Shown piece after piece: positions 34,818 to 47,861 of a DNA stretch of 64,000 bases. Origin of the DNA: Cryptomeria japonica (Eukaryota; Streptophyta; Pinopsida; Cupressales; Cupressaceae); contig NC_081409.1 of NCBI RefSeq assembly GCF_030272615.1, positions 210,223,190-210,287,189 of the forward strand, read 5' to 3'. Below the pieces are notes generated by a model. That model was not told the DNA's origin, did not search any database, and saw only the letters and a list, made by a program, of their open reading frames with translations. The first letter of the stretch is position 1; each line of letters opens with the position of its first letter. Position numbers and translations under genes: made by a program.

Positions 34818-37800
34818 CTACAATATATAAAGAATCTTCGTCAAAACAAAAAAACAAAAGAAAAAGAAAAACAGATTTGAAAACAAAATAAAAGAATACC
34901 ACAAATCTGAAACAACAGATTGAAAGCTTGATATCCTCCTTAATTAGCAGGAGCAACAATTGTTTTTCCCAAATCATAAGAGTAAAACGGGCAACACCAC
35001 CTGTAAAACAAGGAAAAAGCTACGTTGGAAGACTGCAAAAAGCATAACGTGCACTAACAATATTCACATACACGTGAAACACAGTGAGTAACGTAAGCAA
35101 AGTGCAGGTCAACTGTCCAGTTGCAGGTGTAGTTTGCGTGTAAAATTTGTCCAGATGGTCAATCACTTATTGAGCTTCAGAATAGAATTAAATGAACTTG
35201 CGGGTCCATTTTTTTTAATCTGACAAGAATCCAACTCATGGCTTCATACTTTTGTCCCATCGATATCTTCGAGTTATGAACAACGCTCTTTTTGTCATCA
35301 TGTTTTGCGGCAGTTTTGGCTGGAACGCGTTCTCATTATATACATTTTCGTAGCAGATTCTTTTGGCTTTCCATCATGCCTTACGTAACAGCTGATTCTT
35401 CATCAAAATTGACAAGAGACGATAGATTGATTCATACTTATTGAGATTCATTGAACAGAGAATTTGTTGGTCCACAAACTTTTCTATCATCATAAGAATC
35501 TATGACCATTATTCCATTGGGTTCATGTTTTTGTCCCATCGATATCATTGAGTTATCAAGTCATTAATCGACTGTATTTCCGCCAGGTAACCATCATAAA
35601 GCGAATACCATTATATGGGCGTGTTGGTTTCTCCCAACCTCTCTTATCTTTTGTTTTCTTGTTTCTGCTGGAGCACATTTCTTTATCTTTTATTTGGCTT
35701 GGCTTTGGACATCATCCCGGATTATTCACAAAAGATTAACAATGATGATTGATTGATTGATTGATTGATTTGTAATGAAACAATAACATAGATTGTCAAT
35801 AAAATTGAAAAACAATTACAATATGTCATAGCAACTATTCCAATTACGTGGTCACGATATCATATCATATATCATATATACGTAGTCATGATATCATATA
35901 TACGTGTTTCTTTTTGTATCATTGATACCTATATTTTTAAAAATTTATTTAAAATATGATAAATATCAAATTTTTATTTTTATTTAGTATAGTCATTTGA
36001 TCTTTATCATAAAAAATTAAGATAAAAATCACCAAATTTCATAAAATATAGTCATTTGATCTTGTAGGCTAAAAGCATATTTTCATGATGGCAAATAATG
36101 ATTTCAATTATATATTATCAAGTTTGATGTATAATGTGCCTACTTAAGGTCTCTATGATCAGTTCATATAATGGTATTATTTGAATAGTTTGCATGGGGT
36201 AAGGTCTTTTGTTTTTTTGTGTCATGTTTGTTAACTATCTCATCATGGATCCATCAATGGCATTATGCACCTTGTGAGTGTTGGGGTATCCTATTATATT
36301 TTTATTTCTTGAGATTTAGTCCATGCACGAATACATTATCACCTCAATCTTATGTACCCTAATGCATAAAATCCATTGTTATATTACATAAAGGTTGCTA
36401 AACTCAAAGTCTACACAAAACATCATCATTTTATCTATAGTCATGTTTCTTGTATATAATTTTTTTAGTTTTCCATCTTCCATCTATCTTTTTTTTTCAT
36501 CGAACTTCTTTGAAGAGATCACCCATCTATTTTAAGCACAAATAATCTTTTGAGGGTGAATTAAACATTTGAGTAAATTACGATTTTCCATTTCTTATCT
36601 AACTTGGGCATATCATCATCATCATCTTCTCTAAATTTTTTCTTAGCTAATTTTATTTTCTTTGAAAAAACATCACTTTGAAGATTTCTTCCAAACATGA
36701 GAAAAATGTAGACACTAAGAATATTCCTTCTAATCATCAACCTTTAATTATTCATCACATTAATTACTTATTAGTCATTATTTATTACACATCATATATA
36801 CCTTAATAATTAAAATTCTAATTATCTATTCTCATTTATCTATTTAACTAATTTATATTTTATTATTTAATTAAATACGACTAATTATCTACTCATAATT
36901 TATAATTATGTATCTTAAGTTTGCATTTAGAAACATAACTTTCATCTGCTAATCAACTCAATCTTTGTATAGAAACTCGATATTCATCAATCAATTAATT
37001 CTTGTTCTATCAATTTAATATGAAAATGAAAACTTGATGTGCATATTTATGCATTAATTAAATAAATAATTCAATATTATCCTCTTTTGGTATCAAATGA
37101 CCAAATTTATAATTTGCACTTGATTTTCCTCCACTAAGTCTCTAATTAACCCGATTCATAATCTTCATCTTCATCATCATCTTAATCCAACTCAAAAGTA
37201 TATAGATAAAACCATTTATTCATCATTTCAATCATTCATTCACTTTCTCCCAATTCTATCTTATCAAATTAGTCACTCGTCATTTTATAGTTTTATTTCT
37301 TTGAGATTGCATCCACATCCATTTTTTTGAGATTGCATCCACATCCATTGGTAAAGTGACATATCATTTAGTGTTGATGTTTGCAATGGAGTTTGTAGAG
37401 TAGTTTTAATTTGTTTTGATTATTTGTTTTCAAGTTCTTATTATTTGTAGTTATTAAATTTGTTTGCTTACTATCTATTTTGAAGTGAGTTAAATTAAAC
37501 TACTATTTAACAAAATTGATATTTAAATACTAACAATTTAATAAATTTTAACATTGTAGATTTTGTTTGTTATTTATAAATTTTATCAATATTTTATTTA
37601 TTATTTTAAATTTTTATTAGATTTTTATTATTATTTATATTTTATGTGATTCATTCACTTCTAAATATGCAATAAAAAGTGCTTAATCAATTGATATGGT
37701 GTGATTCAAATTCCACCCAAACAAAAATATTTAGACATTTGCCAACATTTCCTTTATATTTAAATCTTTCACTAATTATTTACAATCAACCCTTATCATG

Positions 37801-37914
37801 CAAAAAAAGTTAAATTAATCAATATTTTAACTTTTTATTAGAATTTTTTTATTATTTGAATTTTATGTGAGTTAATCAATTGATATGGAGTGATTTCAAA
37901 TTCAACATAAACTA

Positions 37915-38905
37915 AACTAATCATTATCATATAATGTTAACTTAAATTTAAACAAAATTGACAAAAAACTACTCTCTTGCCAAACATTTTATTCATGATT
38001 ACTTACTTCAACTCATAATAAAAACTTTAAAATATTAAAACAAAGATATATAGAAAAAAATAGAAAATAGTACAGAAAAATACAACATAAAACTCATAGC
38101 GTATTATTTATCATTGAAGAATACAATCTTATAAATATAAAATAACAGCAAACTAAAAATATTGTTGAATCAGTGGGCCCTTGGTCTACTGGTGAAGTTG
38201 AATGGCTCCAAATGAGCCCACGAGGGATCAAGTCTTGCTGAGTGCAAGGCTTCGACATCATAAGGGATGAGGTCGGGATCGTGCCCCAGATCTGGACCTC
38301 CATAAAAATATATATATATATTGTTGATTAACACTCAACTGAAAATTTTAGCAGCTATTTGAAACATATCTACCAATCATATTTAAATTCTATTCAAACC
38401 CTAACTATTGAACATCATATTCCAAAAAAAACCCATAAAATTAAATTATTTGAGATTTAACCACTTCATTTAAATTTAAATCCTCACTCAATTTTTTATT
38501 TCAACCTTTCATGCTAAAGAAAACCAATCAATATGATGTGATTTCAAAGAGAAATGTTCATATACACGTGAAACATAGTAACGTAAGCAAAGTGCAGGTC
38601 ATCAGTCCAGTTGCATGTGCAGTTTGCGTGTAAAATTTGTCTGCTCAATCACTTATTGAGCTTCATTTTAGATGAACTTGCGGGTCAATCACTTATTGGC
38701 TTCATAGTTTTGGCTGGAACGCTTTCTCTTTATCAAGGTTGACAAGAGACAATTGATTGATTCGTATGGGCAATTACGTATTGAGATTCATTCAACATGA
38801 ATTTGTTGGTCCAAAAAACTTTTGTATGACAAGAATCTATGAGACCATTCCATTAGGTTGATATTTTGGTCCCATCGATATCTTTTAGTTATCTTATATA
38901 CGTGT
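37915..38905 (+). repeat. Copy 3 of the tandem unit, partial
   Basis: Starts near ATTATCATATAATGTTAAC and follows the landmarks of copies 1 and 2 through AACCAATCAATATGATGTG, GTGCAGGTCATCAGTCCAG and TCCCATCGATATCTTTTAG, then loses homology near 38905. A SINE is inserted at 38169-38317. Weaker fragments of the same unit occur near 45900-45985 and 50389-50830. Confidence 0.72.
38169..38317 (+). mobile_element. tRNA-derived SINE, 149 bp
   Basis: An A box TGGTCTACTGG (38182-38192) and a B box GGATCAAGTC (38225-38234) have the spacing of a pol III promoter, and the 3' end is an A/TA-rich tail. ATATTGTTGA flanks it on both sides (38159-38168, 38318-38327). Copy 2 of the host unit has no insert here. 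The head resembles the tRNA-related part of plant Au-like SINEs; the exact family is not established. Confidence 0.82.
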
Positions 38906-38976
38906 GGGTTGATCAATTGGAAAGTTTATCAAATGGATTCAAACTCGACACCATTTCAAGTAGTCTGATATGGAAC

Positions 38977-39182
38977 GGCTTAAACCACACTCACTAAGCT
39001 TACACTTTTAGACTTAAAAGTGTTAAACACTCAAAGTTGACTGACATTTTCTAAGCTTAATATGTTGCTTAATGTGTGTGGTCACACTAAGAATACAGTT
39101 CTAGGTTTAGAAGTGTTAAACGCTCAAAGTTGACTAACATTATCTAGAATTAATATGTTGCTTAGTGTGTGTGGTTTAAGGC
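38977..39182. mobile_element. 206-bp inverted-repeat element with an internal duplication
   Basis: The ends are 23-bp inverted repeats, GGCTTAAACCACACTCAC at the left and GCCTTAAACCACACACAC read inward from the right (21 of 23 identical). The interior is two 93-bp direct copies (ACTAAG at 38993 and 39086), each containing GTGTTAAACRCTCAAAGTTG. No clear target duplication was found, so it could be a small MITE or a local foldback. Confidence 0.55.
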
Positions 39183-42100
39183 TGGCCGTGTGGCACATCA
39201 TGCTCGACGTGCAAAGGAATAACTTCCCATTTTATGAAATACTGTGGATTAAGGAGGATACATGAAGGGTAAGGTGGAGGAGCTTTAACGACAATAAATT
39301 TTGTTATTTTACTTACAATTGAATCTACTTTGTAATCAAATAATCTACTATTTTACTTCAACTCCTTCATTGAGGATGAGCTTAAAACATCACTCTGACT
39401 GTTTGAATGAGATTTTGGCTCTACTTAAAAGTATACTAGTATTTGCATCGTAAATGGGTGCAAGGGTTTCGCTGATAGAAAAATAATCACAATTTTTTCA
39501 CAACTATAAATTGTTTAAGATGTCATGTGGAGTGGTTCAATGATTGAAAATAACATATATATTTTATGCCTTTTATATAGACTCTTGTAGATAGTGGAGG
39601 TGGTGATCAAAGGCAAATAAAGAGATAAGATGTTCAGTAAGGTTTTGCAATGCTTTGTAAATATTTTGCAGTGTCCGATTTTGTGTTTAACGTTGTGAGA
39701 CAAGTTTGTTGGGCATCCATATGCTTACAAGCTTGTAGGAGAAGCTTATGGCTAAATATACAAAAATATAATGATATTTAACCTTCCAAACAAATGCAGA
39801 AATTGTAGTTATATATCTATTGCCCTCCCTTTTAATCTTACAATAGTGTCTATTATCTAGTAGCACTTTCAACAATATTAAGAATAAGTAATTTTTTCAA
39901 ACTATTGTAGAGGTAAAGGGCGTGTTTTATTATTCTTAATTTCTTATATATTTATTTTGGTCTTTGTTGTAAATGTGATGTCTTGATATTAAGTTTGGTA
40001 TATCAACTAGTGTATTATTTATTAAATATTGAAATTAATAAAAATTTTAACATCATTTTGTTGTGGAGCTTAATAGATAAATTATTTAAATTATTGCAAT
40101 AACATTAAAATAATTTCTTTTAGTTTTGATGAGTACATATTAAATAGTTGAACATTTATAATTGTAGTTTCTTATGCTTTACCATATGTATAAGTATTAA
40201 ATTATTTCCTCAGTGTACATATGTAAATAATGTTAAGAAGGACCTAGCATTTACATGAATTAGATAAAAAGACTAATGTAAAATCATTATATAGTATAAA
40301 AATATTTTTATCAATCAAAATTCATTGAAGAATTTTTACTTGGAGCATAATACTAATAGAAATGAAATTTAAATTTTAGTTAAAAAAAAATGAGGGGCAT
40401 TTAAAAATGTCAATACAAAAATAAGTACCTTAAGATAAATGTTTTTCAAAAGAGGTTATTTTAATAAGAATGATATACTAGGATGGATTTTAAAAGATGA
40501 AAAGTTTTATATGACTAAGTGTATCCTTGTAGACATTAATCATCACTAGAGTATTATTAGATTTCATTAAAGATAATGATTTGTTAATATTAAGGTGTCA
40601 TTTACCTTACAATCTTATATATTATTCATATCTCCAACAATCTTGAAAAGTGTCTTTGGACACATAAGAAGTAATTGGAATTTAATTTTTAATTTAGATT
40701 CTCTCCAAATCTTGGTATTAGGTATCATATGTATTCATGAAGAAGATGGAGTTGGTTGATACTATATTTTATAAATATCTCAACTTATGGGCAAGAATTG
40801 AGTAGTGAAGTGTCTAGAATGATATCACTCTAGGTTCCATATGAGTTGGGTATTAACTTTAGATTCCCACCTTGGGATATGCATCATTATGAGATTACAA
40901 TTAAAAGAGGTTAGATCCATTATTAGTAAAAATATCATTTTTGATATTATAATTTTTTATATTCATGGCTAATAGGGAGTTATATTTACTATTCTTAGAA
41001 GAGATTTTTTTATTTTGGTTGTGGATTTTTTTCATTTTAGTTTGGTTTCATGGTATATGCTTGGAAAGATATTTGTAATATTTTTCTCCCATTCAAATCC
41101 ATAGATTGGAGGCATGAAATAATAGTTTCATTAGACATTTTTATAGGCACACATGGGTACTTCTAGAGTGTTTTTATAATTCAAAGTGTTAGCATATTGA
41201 TATCTCTCTCCTTTGAAGATTAATACATATTTTTATTCTAATTCATGTGGATCTTTTTTGAAACTTGAGTTTCTCCACATAATTATTATGTCATTTATGG
41301 TTTATTGATTTAACTTCTATAGCTGATTTCATTACCAAATAATATTTATAATGTGATAATCCTTATTAATTAAATAAATTTTAAATTTTCATACACTTTT
41401 AAAATATCTTAATATACTATTTTCACCTTGTAAATCAACATCATTCAAATCAATTCAAAATATTACACTAAAAAATAGTGTTTTATTTGATATCAAGGAA
41501 GATATTTCAATTTCTATTGATAGTTAATAAGTTCACCTAGGCTTCTTTGTGTCTCTAGTGCTAAAATATATAATTTATCATGTGAGAAATATTTAATCTA
41601 AGTATATGTTAATAGATAATTGAATTTAGCCACGAGGAAAAAATTGCACAATTCAAGAATGATTTATGCACAACTTTGTCTAGACAAAAAATAAAATATA
41701 CTAGATTAATATAATAAACCTTTAAGACTAATAAATAACACGCATAGTTATTTTCAAAATTGATGAGAAAAAAATGATTTTATCATCTTCACATCCCCAC
41801 TTTGAAGGTGAAAACTCTTAATAAATATTGCACAACAATTACAAAAATTCTAGGATACCTCTCCTTTGGATCACCCAAAATTTTATGAGTTTTTGGTAGA
41901 TTGGCATTTCCTAACCTTAATTATTACCTTGGGGTATAAAGGGTAGAATTTCATATGTGAAAAGGGAATGAAAAAGGGATAAAAAAATAGGAGGAACCAC
42001 CATAGATCTAGAAAAAGAGAAATTTTATAAGAGGCCCTAGGGTTTCAAGTTTTAGTTGTAGTTATTTAAATTTGGGTTTTGTATTAACATTAAAACATTG

Positions 42101-44393
42101 TAGACTTGTAATAAACTTATTGTAACCTTTTAATAATAAAAGTCAAGTGTATACTCAACCATGTAATTGAGTATATTATTTTTATTTATAAATGTATACT
42201 TTAATTTTTAATCAACCGAAGTATTGTAAAATCTTCACAAAGTGTGTGTGATGTATTTTTAAAAAAAATAAAAAAAATTTATCATGTTTATTTAAGGATT
42301 GCTAATTATTTTTATTTAATAATTTATTTTCTATTATCTTTTCAAATGTAGATGTAGAACCTATCGAGCTTGTGCATTCTAATCAATATAGTATTTTGTG
42401 GGATCTTCACTAGGATGTCACCATTGGTTGTATTTATTACATCCTTTGAATTAATTTGATGGCTCTATGTCCAATTAGATACAAGAACTAGTCTATCATT
42501 GGCTCTGCCTCTTAGCATTTCAACACACCAAAAATATACTAAAGTAAATAGATCATTTAGCTTTGTCAAACTTAGAGTTCCTTCATTATCATGTTTGAAT
42601 ATACAAAATGATGCTAGGGGCTATTATTAAATGCATTTTAAATTATATATCATGTTGCAATCCATCTACTAAATTAGGTTCTTAACCTTGAAATATTTAA
42701 ACCAACATATATATATATAGGAAGTATTCCTTAGATATGGTTTGTATTGGGGAAATTTTTTATTTCATGTAGTTATTCTTAAATGAACACCTTAGAGAAG
42801 CCACAATTGGTATTGAAAAGTTAGGAGTAAAAGGGGCTTTTACCCACCTCAAAAAATTGTTTGAATTTTTTTTCCAATCTAATCATAGGTTCATAATTTT
42901 TTGTCTCAAGTTTAATATTTCTAGTTCTTGGGAGAAAATACAACCTTTAATATTTAGGATCCATAATTATTTTCATCACTAAGAACAAAATAGTCTATAA
43001 CATAACCTTATTACATAGAAGACATCATCAATGATGAATAGATCTATTGGTATAGAAAACCCACATGCAAGATATCTATGCAACAACGGGTATGGATTTA
43101 AACCAAAAAAAAAACTTCACAACTCATAGATCTCAATGCACAACATGAATTCACTTAGAAATGTATATGCAAATATAAGAAAAATCAAATCTACATCAAT
43201 TAGATGTAAAATAGAGATATGCAAATTATTCCACAACACCAATAGTCAATATTAAAAATAGTTCCAAAATGTCATAAACATTTAGCATGAGACATCCACA
43301 AATTAGGAACCCAACAAGGCCTAAAACAGTCATGTGTTAAGAAAGATGCAATCAACCTCCTCAAACCATGCACAAATTGTGCATGAAAATATGCATGTAT
43401 CACCATTTAGAAATCCATAAACAATACTAGATTCATGGATCTATAAAACCACATTATTTTTTTGATATGCAAAACCTACAAAATTATACATTAAATATAT
43501 ATCTATTAATGTATCAAAAATAATTACAAATATGTAATCACCTAATTCATATTCTAAATTTTTAACTATCACAAATTCGTAACCCACACGTCCAAAATGC
43601 TATGAATATTCAATAATAATATTATGTAACCACGCATCAAATAATACATAACTAGTGTATCTATCTATGTAATTATAGTACAACTTAGATCTACAACTTG
43701 CAAGAGCATGCAACCCACAAAGCATCCATGCACTAGAGGAGCTCATTAACTAGTGCTTTCTCACATGACTAGAGACTAGAACCAAGCACCTTCTATAAGC
43801 ACTCTAAACACCATGACACTAAAGATAAATCCCACACTACAAAATAGGAGCTCAAAATAAAAATATGCAACATGCAACAAATGACCAACTTCATGCTCTT
43901 GCATCTTCTCCATTCTACAAGTGCTTAACATGACCATTTTTTTAGAAAACATGATGAGTTGTCAAAAATTCACCGAGACAGTTATTACGATCACAAGGAA
44001 TGAAAACCCTGCTAGGTTCAAAAGGATGAATCTAACAATATATGAAATGGAAATGGCCAAACATGAATTGTTAGTACTATAAGGTTTACACCATAAAAAT
44101 AAAATTGTTCAAACAAGTGTACATGAATCTATGTTTGTATTAATAGAAATAACAATTTATAAACTTTTCCTACACTAACCCTATGAGAAAAGACTTCAAA
44201 ATATCCTATCTTAAACATTTTTAGTAGGTTATACATAAACAATTAATAATAAGAATGAAATAAGGAACAATGTAGAGAAGGAGTGAGAAAAATATCCTTA
44301 AGAAATTGTTACGAAGAAAACACTACCTCCAAAGCATAGAACCAATATATTCTAATAGCAATAGTAACAATACAATATCAAACTCAAAGCCTT
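39183..44393. other. AT-rich intergenic sequence, no gene supported
   Basis: No motif-bearing frame, RNA gene or clear element edge was found in 5.2 kb. Near 42015-42060 a TTTTATAAGAGGCCCTAGGG stretch resembles the TATA and start region of plant LTRs, but I could not find LTR ends or a primer-binding site. A short (AT)n run lies near 42705. Confidence 0.45.
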
Positions 44394-44409
44394 AACATGA
44401 AGATCAACA

Positions 44410-45073
44410 GGTCACTTAGCTTCGGACTGTTCTCTCTCCCACTGTATAGGTGTTTCTACTTGGTGGAAGGGCGCTACTAAAGATCACTTTATGGTCAATG
44501 TTTTTGGGTCTAATTCTATCGACTCCTCTATGAAGGATGATGTCTCCTCCCATGATGAGGTGCCCCTTACTGTTGATGAAGCCTTTGTCGATGTTACTTT
44601 TGTCATGGACTCTTTTTCCCCTTTTTCTCCTACATATGTTGCTCCTACTCCACAACTCTGCTCTACTCCTGGAGATTATCCTCTTGTTGTTGTTATGCAG
44701 CAACAATATACTATTGTTTTGCAACATTAGCAGTATGGCAATAACTTGACGAGGTCCTCCCCAGCTAATTTTTCTTTGAATGTTCCTAATGACAGTGTGG
44801 CCTGGACGTTTGTTTATCGCAGGCGGAAGGGGAAATCTGCCCCCCTTTCCCAAACCTCCCTTTGTCAAGTTTTGGGCACTTCTCCCCACTCTTGAGTTGG
44901 GTTTTGGGTTGTTGTAGGTTTGACAAGTTTTTTCAGCCTATATGACCTTTTTTGTTTGGGATTTGTACCCCTTCTTGGTCTGTTTGCTACCTTTGGGCTA
45001 TTGTTTTCTTTTTTATAGCCTTTTGGCTATGTAAACGGTCATCACCCTAGTTAACGATGTTTTTTTAATAAAA
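44410..45073 (+). mobile_element. ORF1-only LINE-like retroelement, 5'-truncated, 664 bp
   Basis: Flanked by a perfect 16-bp duplication, AACATGAAGATCAACA (44394-44409, 45074-45089), and ending in a TTTTTTTAATAAAAA tail, so it was inserted by LINE machinery. The frame is open from the first base: GHLASDC, the second half of a CCHC knuckle, an acidic Ser/Thr/Pro-rich linker, one stop after LQH near 44730, then DSVAWTFVYRRRKGK and a terminal stop near 44895. About 180 bases of T-rich 3' UTR follow, with GTAAACGGTCATCACCCTAG. No ORF2 lies between ORF1 and the tail, so the source element or transcript lacked it. Confidence 0.75.
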
Positions 45074-45089
45074 AACATGAAGATCAACA

Positions 45090-46011
45090 TCATGCTTCTC
45101 TAGAGGATATATAGAAATGCAACCCCTAGAATAATGTTTGATATCATTTATCCACATATGAAGCATTCAATATATAGCTAAGACCAAAACTAGAAACTTG
45201 CACTAATGGTTTATGAAACCATGGGTAAAAAGTGGTGCCCAAATCCCCATGAATATACCAATTCCCAAATTTATAGGTGAGCTACCTAAGACTTCATTGG
45301 AAAGTTCCTCTTCCAATTTTAGCCCCCCATTTTGACCTTATCTATCTTTCTGGTGGCATTCTTATGAGAACTTATGGTTTTACTTGATCTTCTCCAAGTC
45401 TAACTTAACTCCCTCTTTATGTGCATAATAATCCTAATCTAGTAACTCTTACAAACCTTGTAAGTTGTCATAGTTGTATTTAACAACTCCTATGACAATG
45501 TAGGGACAACTGCAATTTATCAAATTATAGATTACAAGTGACAACAAGTATACTCCAAGTGAAACTACCTAAGTATGTGGTTGTACACAATTAATAATTA
45601 CAACTAAATAATTTAATATGAAAATTGAAAATACAAGGTTGAAACATTTTCCAAATATTAATTTTATACTCAAAGGATTATTACAAAGTCTACAATCATA
45701 ACTAAACAACAAGATTAAAAATATATATATATAAATTAGATAATTTGTAAATGAGTTGGAAATAGGAAAAATTCAACTATATATTTTAAAAAATTATTAT
45801 AGATTATTGAGAATGGATGTGTAATGTAGAACTCATTATATGTGTATGTGTATGTATATTACACACAAATATAATTTCATCTTCATAAAATAAAATATTA
45901 AAAATGTTTCAACTTTTACCAACACTTTGTTTGTATTTAAATCAATCCTTACTTCTAACTTTCATAATAAAAAAAACCAATCAATATAATAATAATAATT
46001 ATAATTAAAAT
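45090..46011. other. Non-coding sequence, nothing certain
   Basis: No gene was supported. The last 90 bases (TTTTACCAACACTTTG through AACCAATCAATATAAT) resemble a fragment of the ~3.5-kb tandem unit and run directly into the telomere-like repeats. Confidence 0.4.
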
Positions 46012-47113
46012 TAGGGTTAGGGTTAGGGTTAGGGTTAGGGTTAGAATTATAATTAGGATTAGGGTTAGGGTTAGGGTTAAGATTGCAATTAAAGATAGTA
46101 TGTGATGATAGATAAGAGTTAGGGTTTGGGTTAGGATTAGGGTTAGGGTTAGAATAGGGTTCAAGTTGTACTTAGGGTTCAAATCTATAGTTAGAGTTGA
46201 GTTTAGGGTTAACATTCGATTAGAGGGATTAGGGTTAAGGTTATAGTTAATTAGAGTCAGGGTTTGATTGTGGAAAGTATTTAATTATATTTAGGGTTAG
46301 AATTAGAGGTCAATTAGGGATATGACTCAATTACATTAGGGCTAGATTTAAATTAGGATTAGGGCTAGTGTTTAATTGTGGTTATTTTAGGGTTCAAGTT
46401 GTAGTTAGGGCTTAATTCTAGGGTTATAATTAAGGTTATGTTATGGGTAGGTTTCAATTATGGTAAGATTAGGTTATTGGTAGGGTTCAATTAGGTATAA
46501 ATTATGGATATTGTCGAGGTATGATATGGGTTTAATTATAGTTAGGGTTAGTATTATATTTCAATTTGGGTTAGAATTAGGGTTATTATTCAATTACATT
46601 AGGGTTAGGGTTAAATTATAATTAGAGTTCAATTAGGTTATGGTGTTGGGGTCAAATTCAATTAGGATTAGGTTTCAAACCAATATATGTATATTATCTA
46701 GTTTGCTAAAGGACTTCCAGATTATGTTTTTGGTTAGAGATATAGTTAAATTTAGGGTTATTATTAGGTTAGGCTTAAGGTTAGGGTTAGGGTTAAGATT
46801 TCAGTTAGAGATATTATTAGAGATAGAATAACAATTATGGTGGTTATGTTCACAATTTAGGTTAGGGTTATTGTTATGGTTAGTTTTATGGTTTAGCGTT
46901 ATGGTTTTATATTACAGTAAGGGTTATGGTTAGGGTTAGAGTTTAGTGTTAGGGTTAGCATTATGGTTAAGGTTTATATCAAGGTTAGGGTTAGGGGTGG
47001 ATTATGATTAGGGTTTACATTGTGATTAAGGTTAGGGTGAGAATTTTAGTGAGTATTGTTGGTAGGTTTAGGGTTTACTTCATGGGTAGGGTTAGGGGTA
47101 AGGTTAGGATAAT

Positions 47114-47144
<31 letters not shown>

Positions 47145-47222
47145 GGTTAGGGTTAGGATTTAATATTATGACTACTATTAGGTTTTTGGTTAGGGTTAGG
47201 GTTTAGTGTTAGGGTTAGGATT
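46012..47222 (+). repeat. Degenerate TTAGGG telomere-like repeats, ~1.2 kb
   Basis: Clean runs of TTAGGG occur at about 46012-46044, 46060-46078 and 47123-47156, with scattered single and variant units (TTAGGA, TTATGG, TTAGTG, TTTAGGG) between. The G-rich strand is the plus strand throughout. The hexamer predominates over the TTTAGGG heptamer usual in plants. The array is internal and worn, so it is an interstitial repeat and not a chromosome end. Confidence 0.85.
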
Positions 47223-47705
47223 ATGGTATTGTTTACATTATTTGGTCTTATTATTTTTATCCAATAATAAGCTTTAAATTATAGTGATTTAACATATAAT
47301 AAATTAGCTTTAAATTGATTTACATCCAATAATAAGCTTTAGGGTTTACATGATTTGGTCTTATTATTTTGATCCAAGGTTATATTTAACATATCATAAA
47401 GTATCCTAACCCTATCCCTATTTGAATCGAACACTAACTCTAACCCTATCTAGCTTATAGTTTACTAAATTATCAAAACTATTTTTTATATGGATTTTGA
47501 TTTGCGGCACATCGTTGAGCTTTTAATTCAACCCTACAAAGGGAAACCATGGTTCTATCTTAATTAATGAAACTGATGACCTTTAGATTATGAATGGTAA
47601 TGAATTGTATTAGGATTTCTTATGATTTAGCATTAGTGTGCTAGTTTGAGTTGGATTCATATTGAATTAGGTATACTATTTTTTTATTTTTTTGCATTTA
47701 TAGTT

Positions 47706-47861
47706 AATTAGAAAGGTAAATTTGGTTTAGTTTGAGGGTATGATTTCATTTAATAATATATAGAACATATATATGGTATAAACAATTAGAAAGGTAAATT
47801 TGGTTTAGTTTGAGGGTATGATTTCATTTAATAATATATACAACATATATATGGTATAAAC
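47706..47861 (+). repeat. Recent 78-bp tandem duplication
   Basis: AATTAGAAAGGTAAATTTGG starts at 47706 and again at 47784. Across 78 bases the two copies differ at only one position I could see (TATATAGAAC against TATATACAAC), so the event is recent. Confidence 0.93.

Larger units (their letters stand above)
28422..35059 (-). mobile_element. Copia-type, coding-poor LTR retrotransposon, minus strand
   Basis: Flanked by the 5-bp duplication ATATT (28417-28421, 35060-35064); copies 1 and 3 of the host unit show the uninterrupted site. Its LTRs are about 390 bp, starting TGTTGGTGCATG and ending TTTTACA in its own sense. Primer-binding site TGGTATCAAAGC (30569-30558) abuts the 5' LTR and matches initiator tRNA-Met. 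A polypurine tract, AAGGGGGGG, abuts the 3' LTR. The internal region, about 1.75 kb including a 372-bp TRIM, has no gag or pol motif, so the element is non-autonomous. The 5' LTR is split by a ~4.1-kb insertion. Confidence 0.8.
27930..37914 (+). repeat. Copy 2 of the tandem unit, split by a copia-type element
   Basis: Homologous to copy 1 in 27930-28421 and again from 35060 to 37914; the gap is the 6.6-kb retrotransposon. Net length is about 3.3 kb. It retains stretches absent from copy 1 (for example 35180-35710, with TCTATGACCATTATTCC-type text, partly shared with copy 3). A (GATT)n tract lies at 35741-35772. Confidence 0.72.

Noticed and set aside
42000-42420. LTR promoter around TTTTATAAGAGGCCCTAGGG
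   Set aside because: No LTR ends, direct repeat partner or primer site could be found, so it is only noted in the intergenic entry.
45955-46215. Minus-strand frame rich in Leu/Thr/Ile
   Set aside because: It is the translation of the CCCTAA strand of the telomere-like array.
46012-47222. True chromosome end
   Set aside because: Repeats are degenerate and flanked on both sides by ordinary sequence, so they are interstitial.
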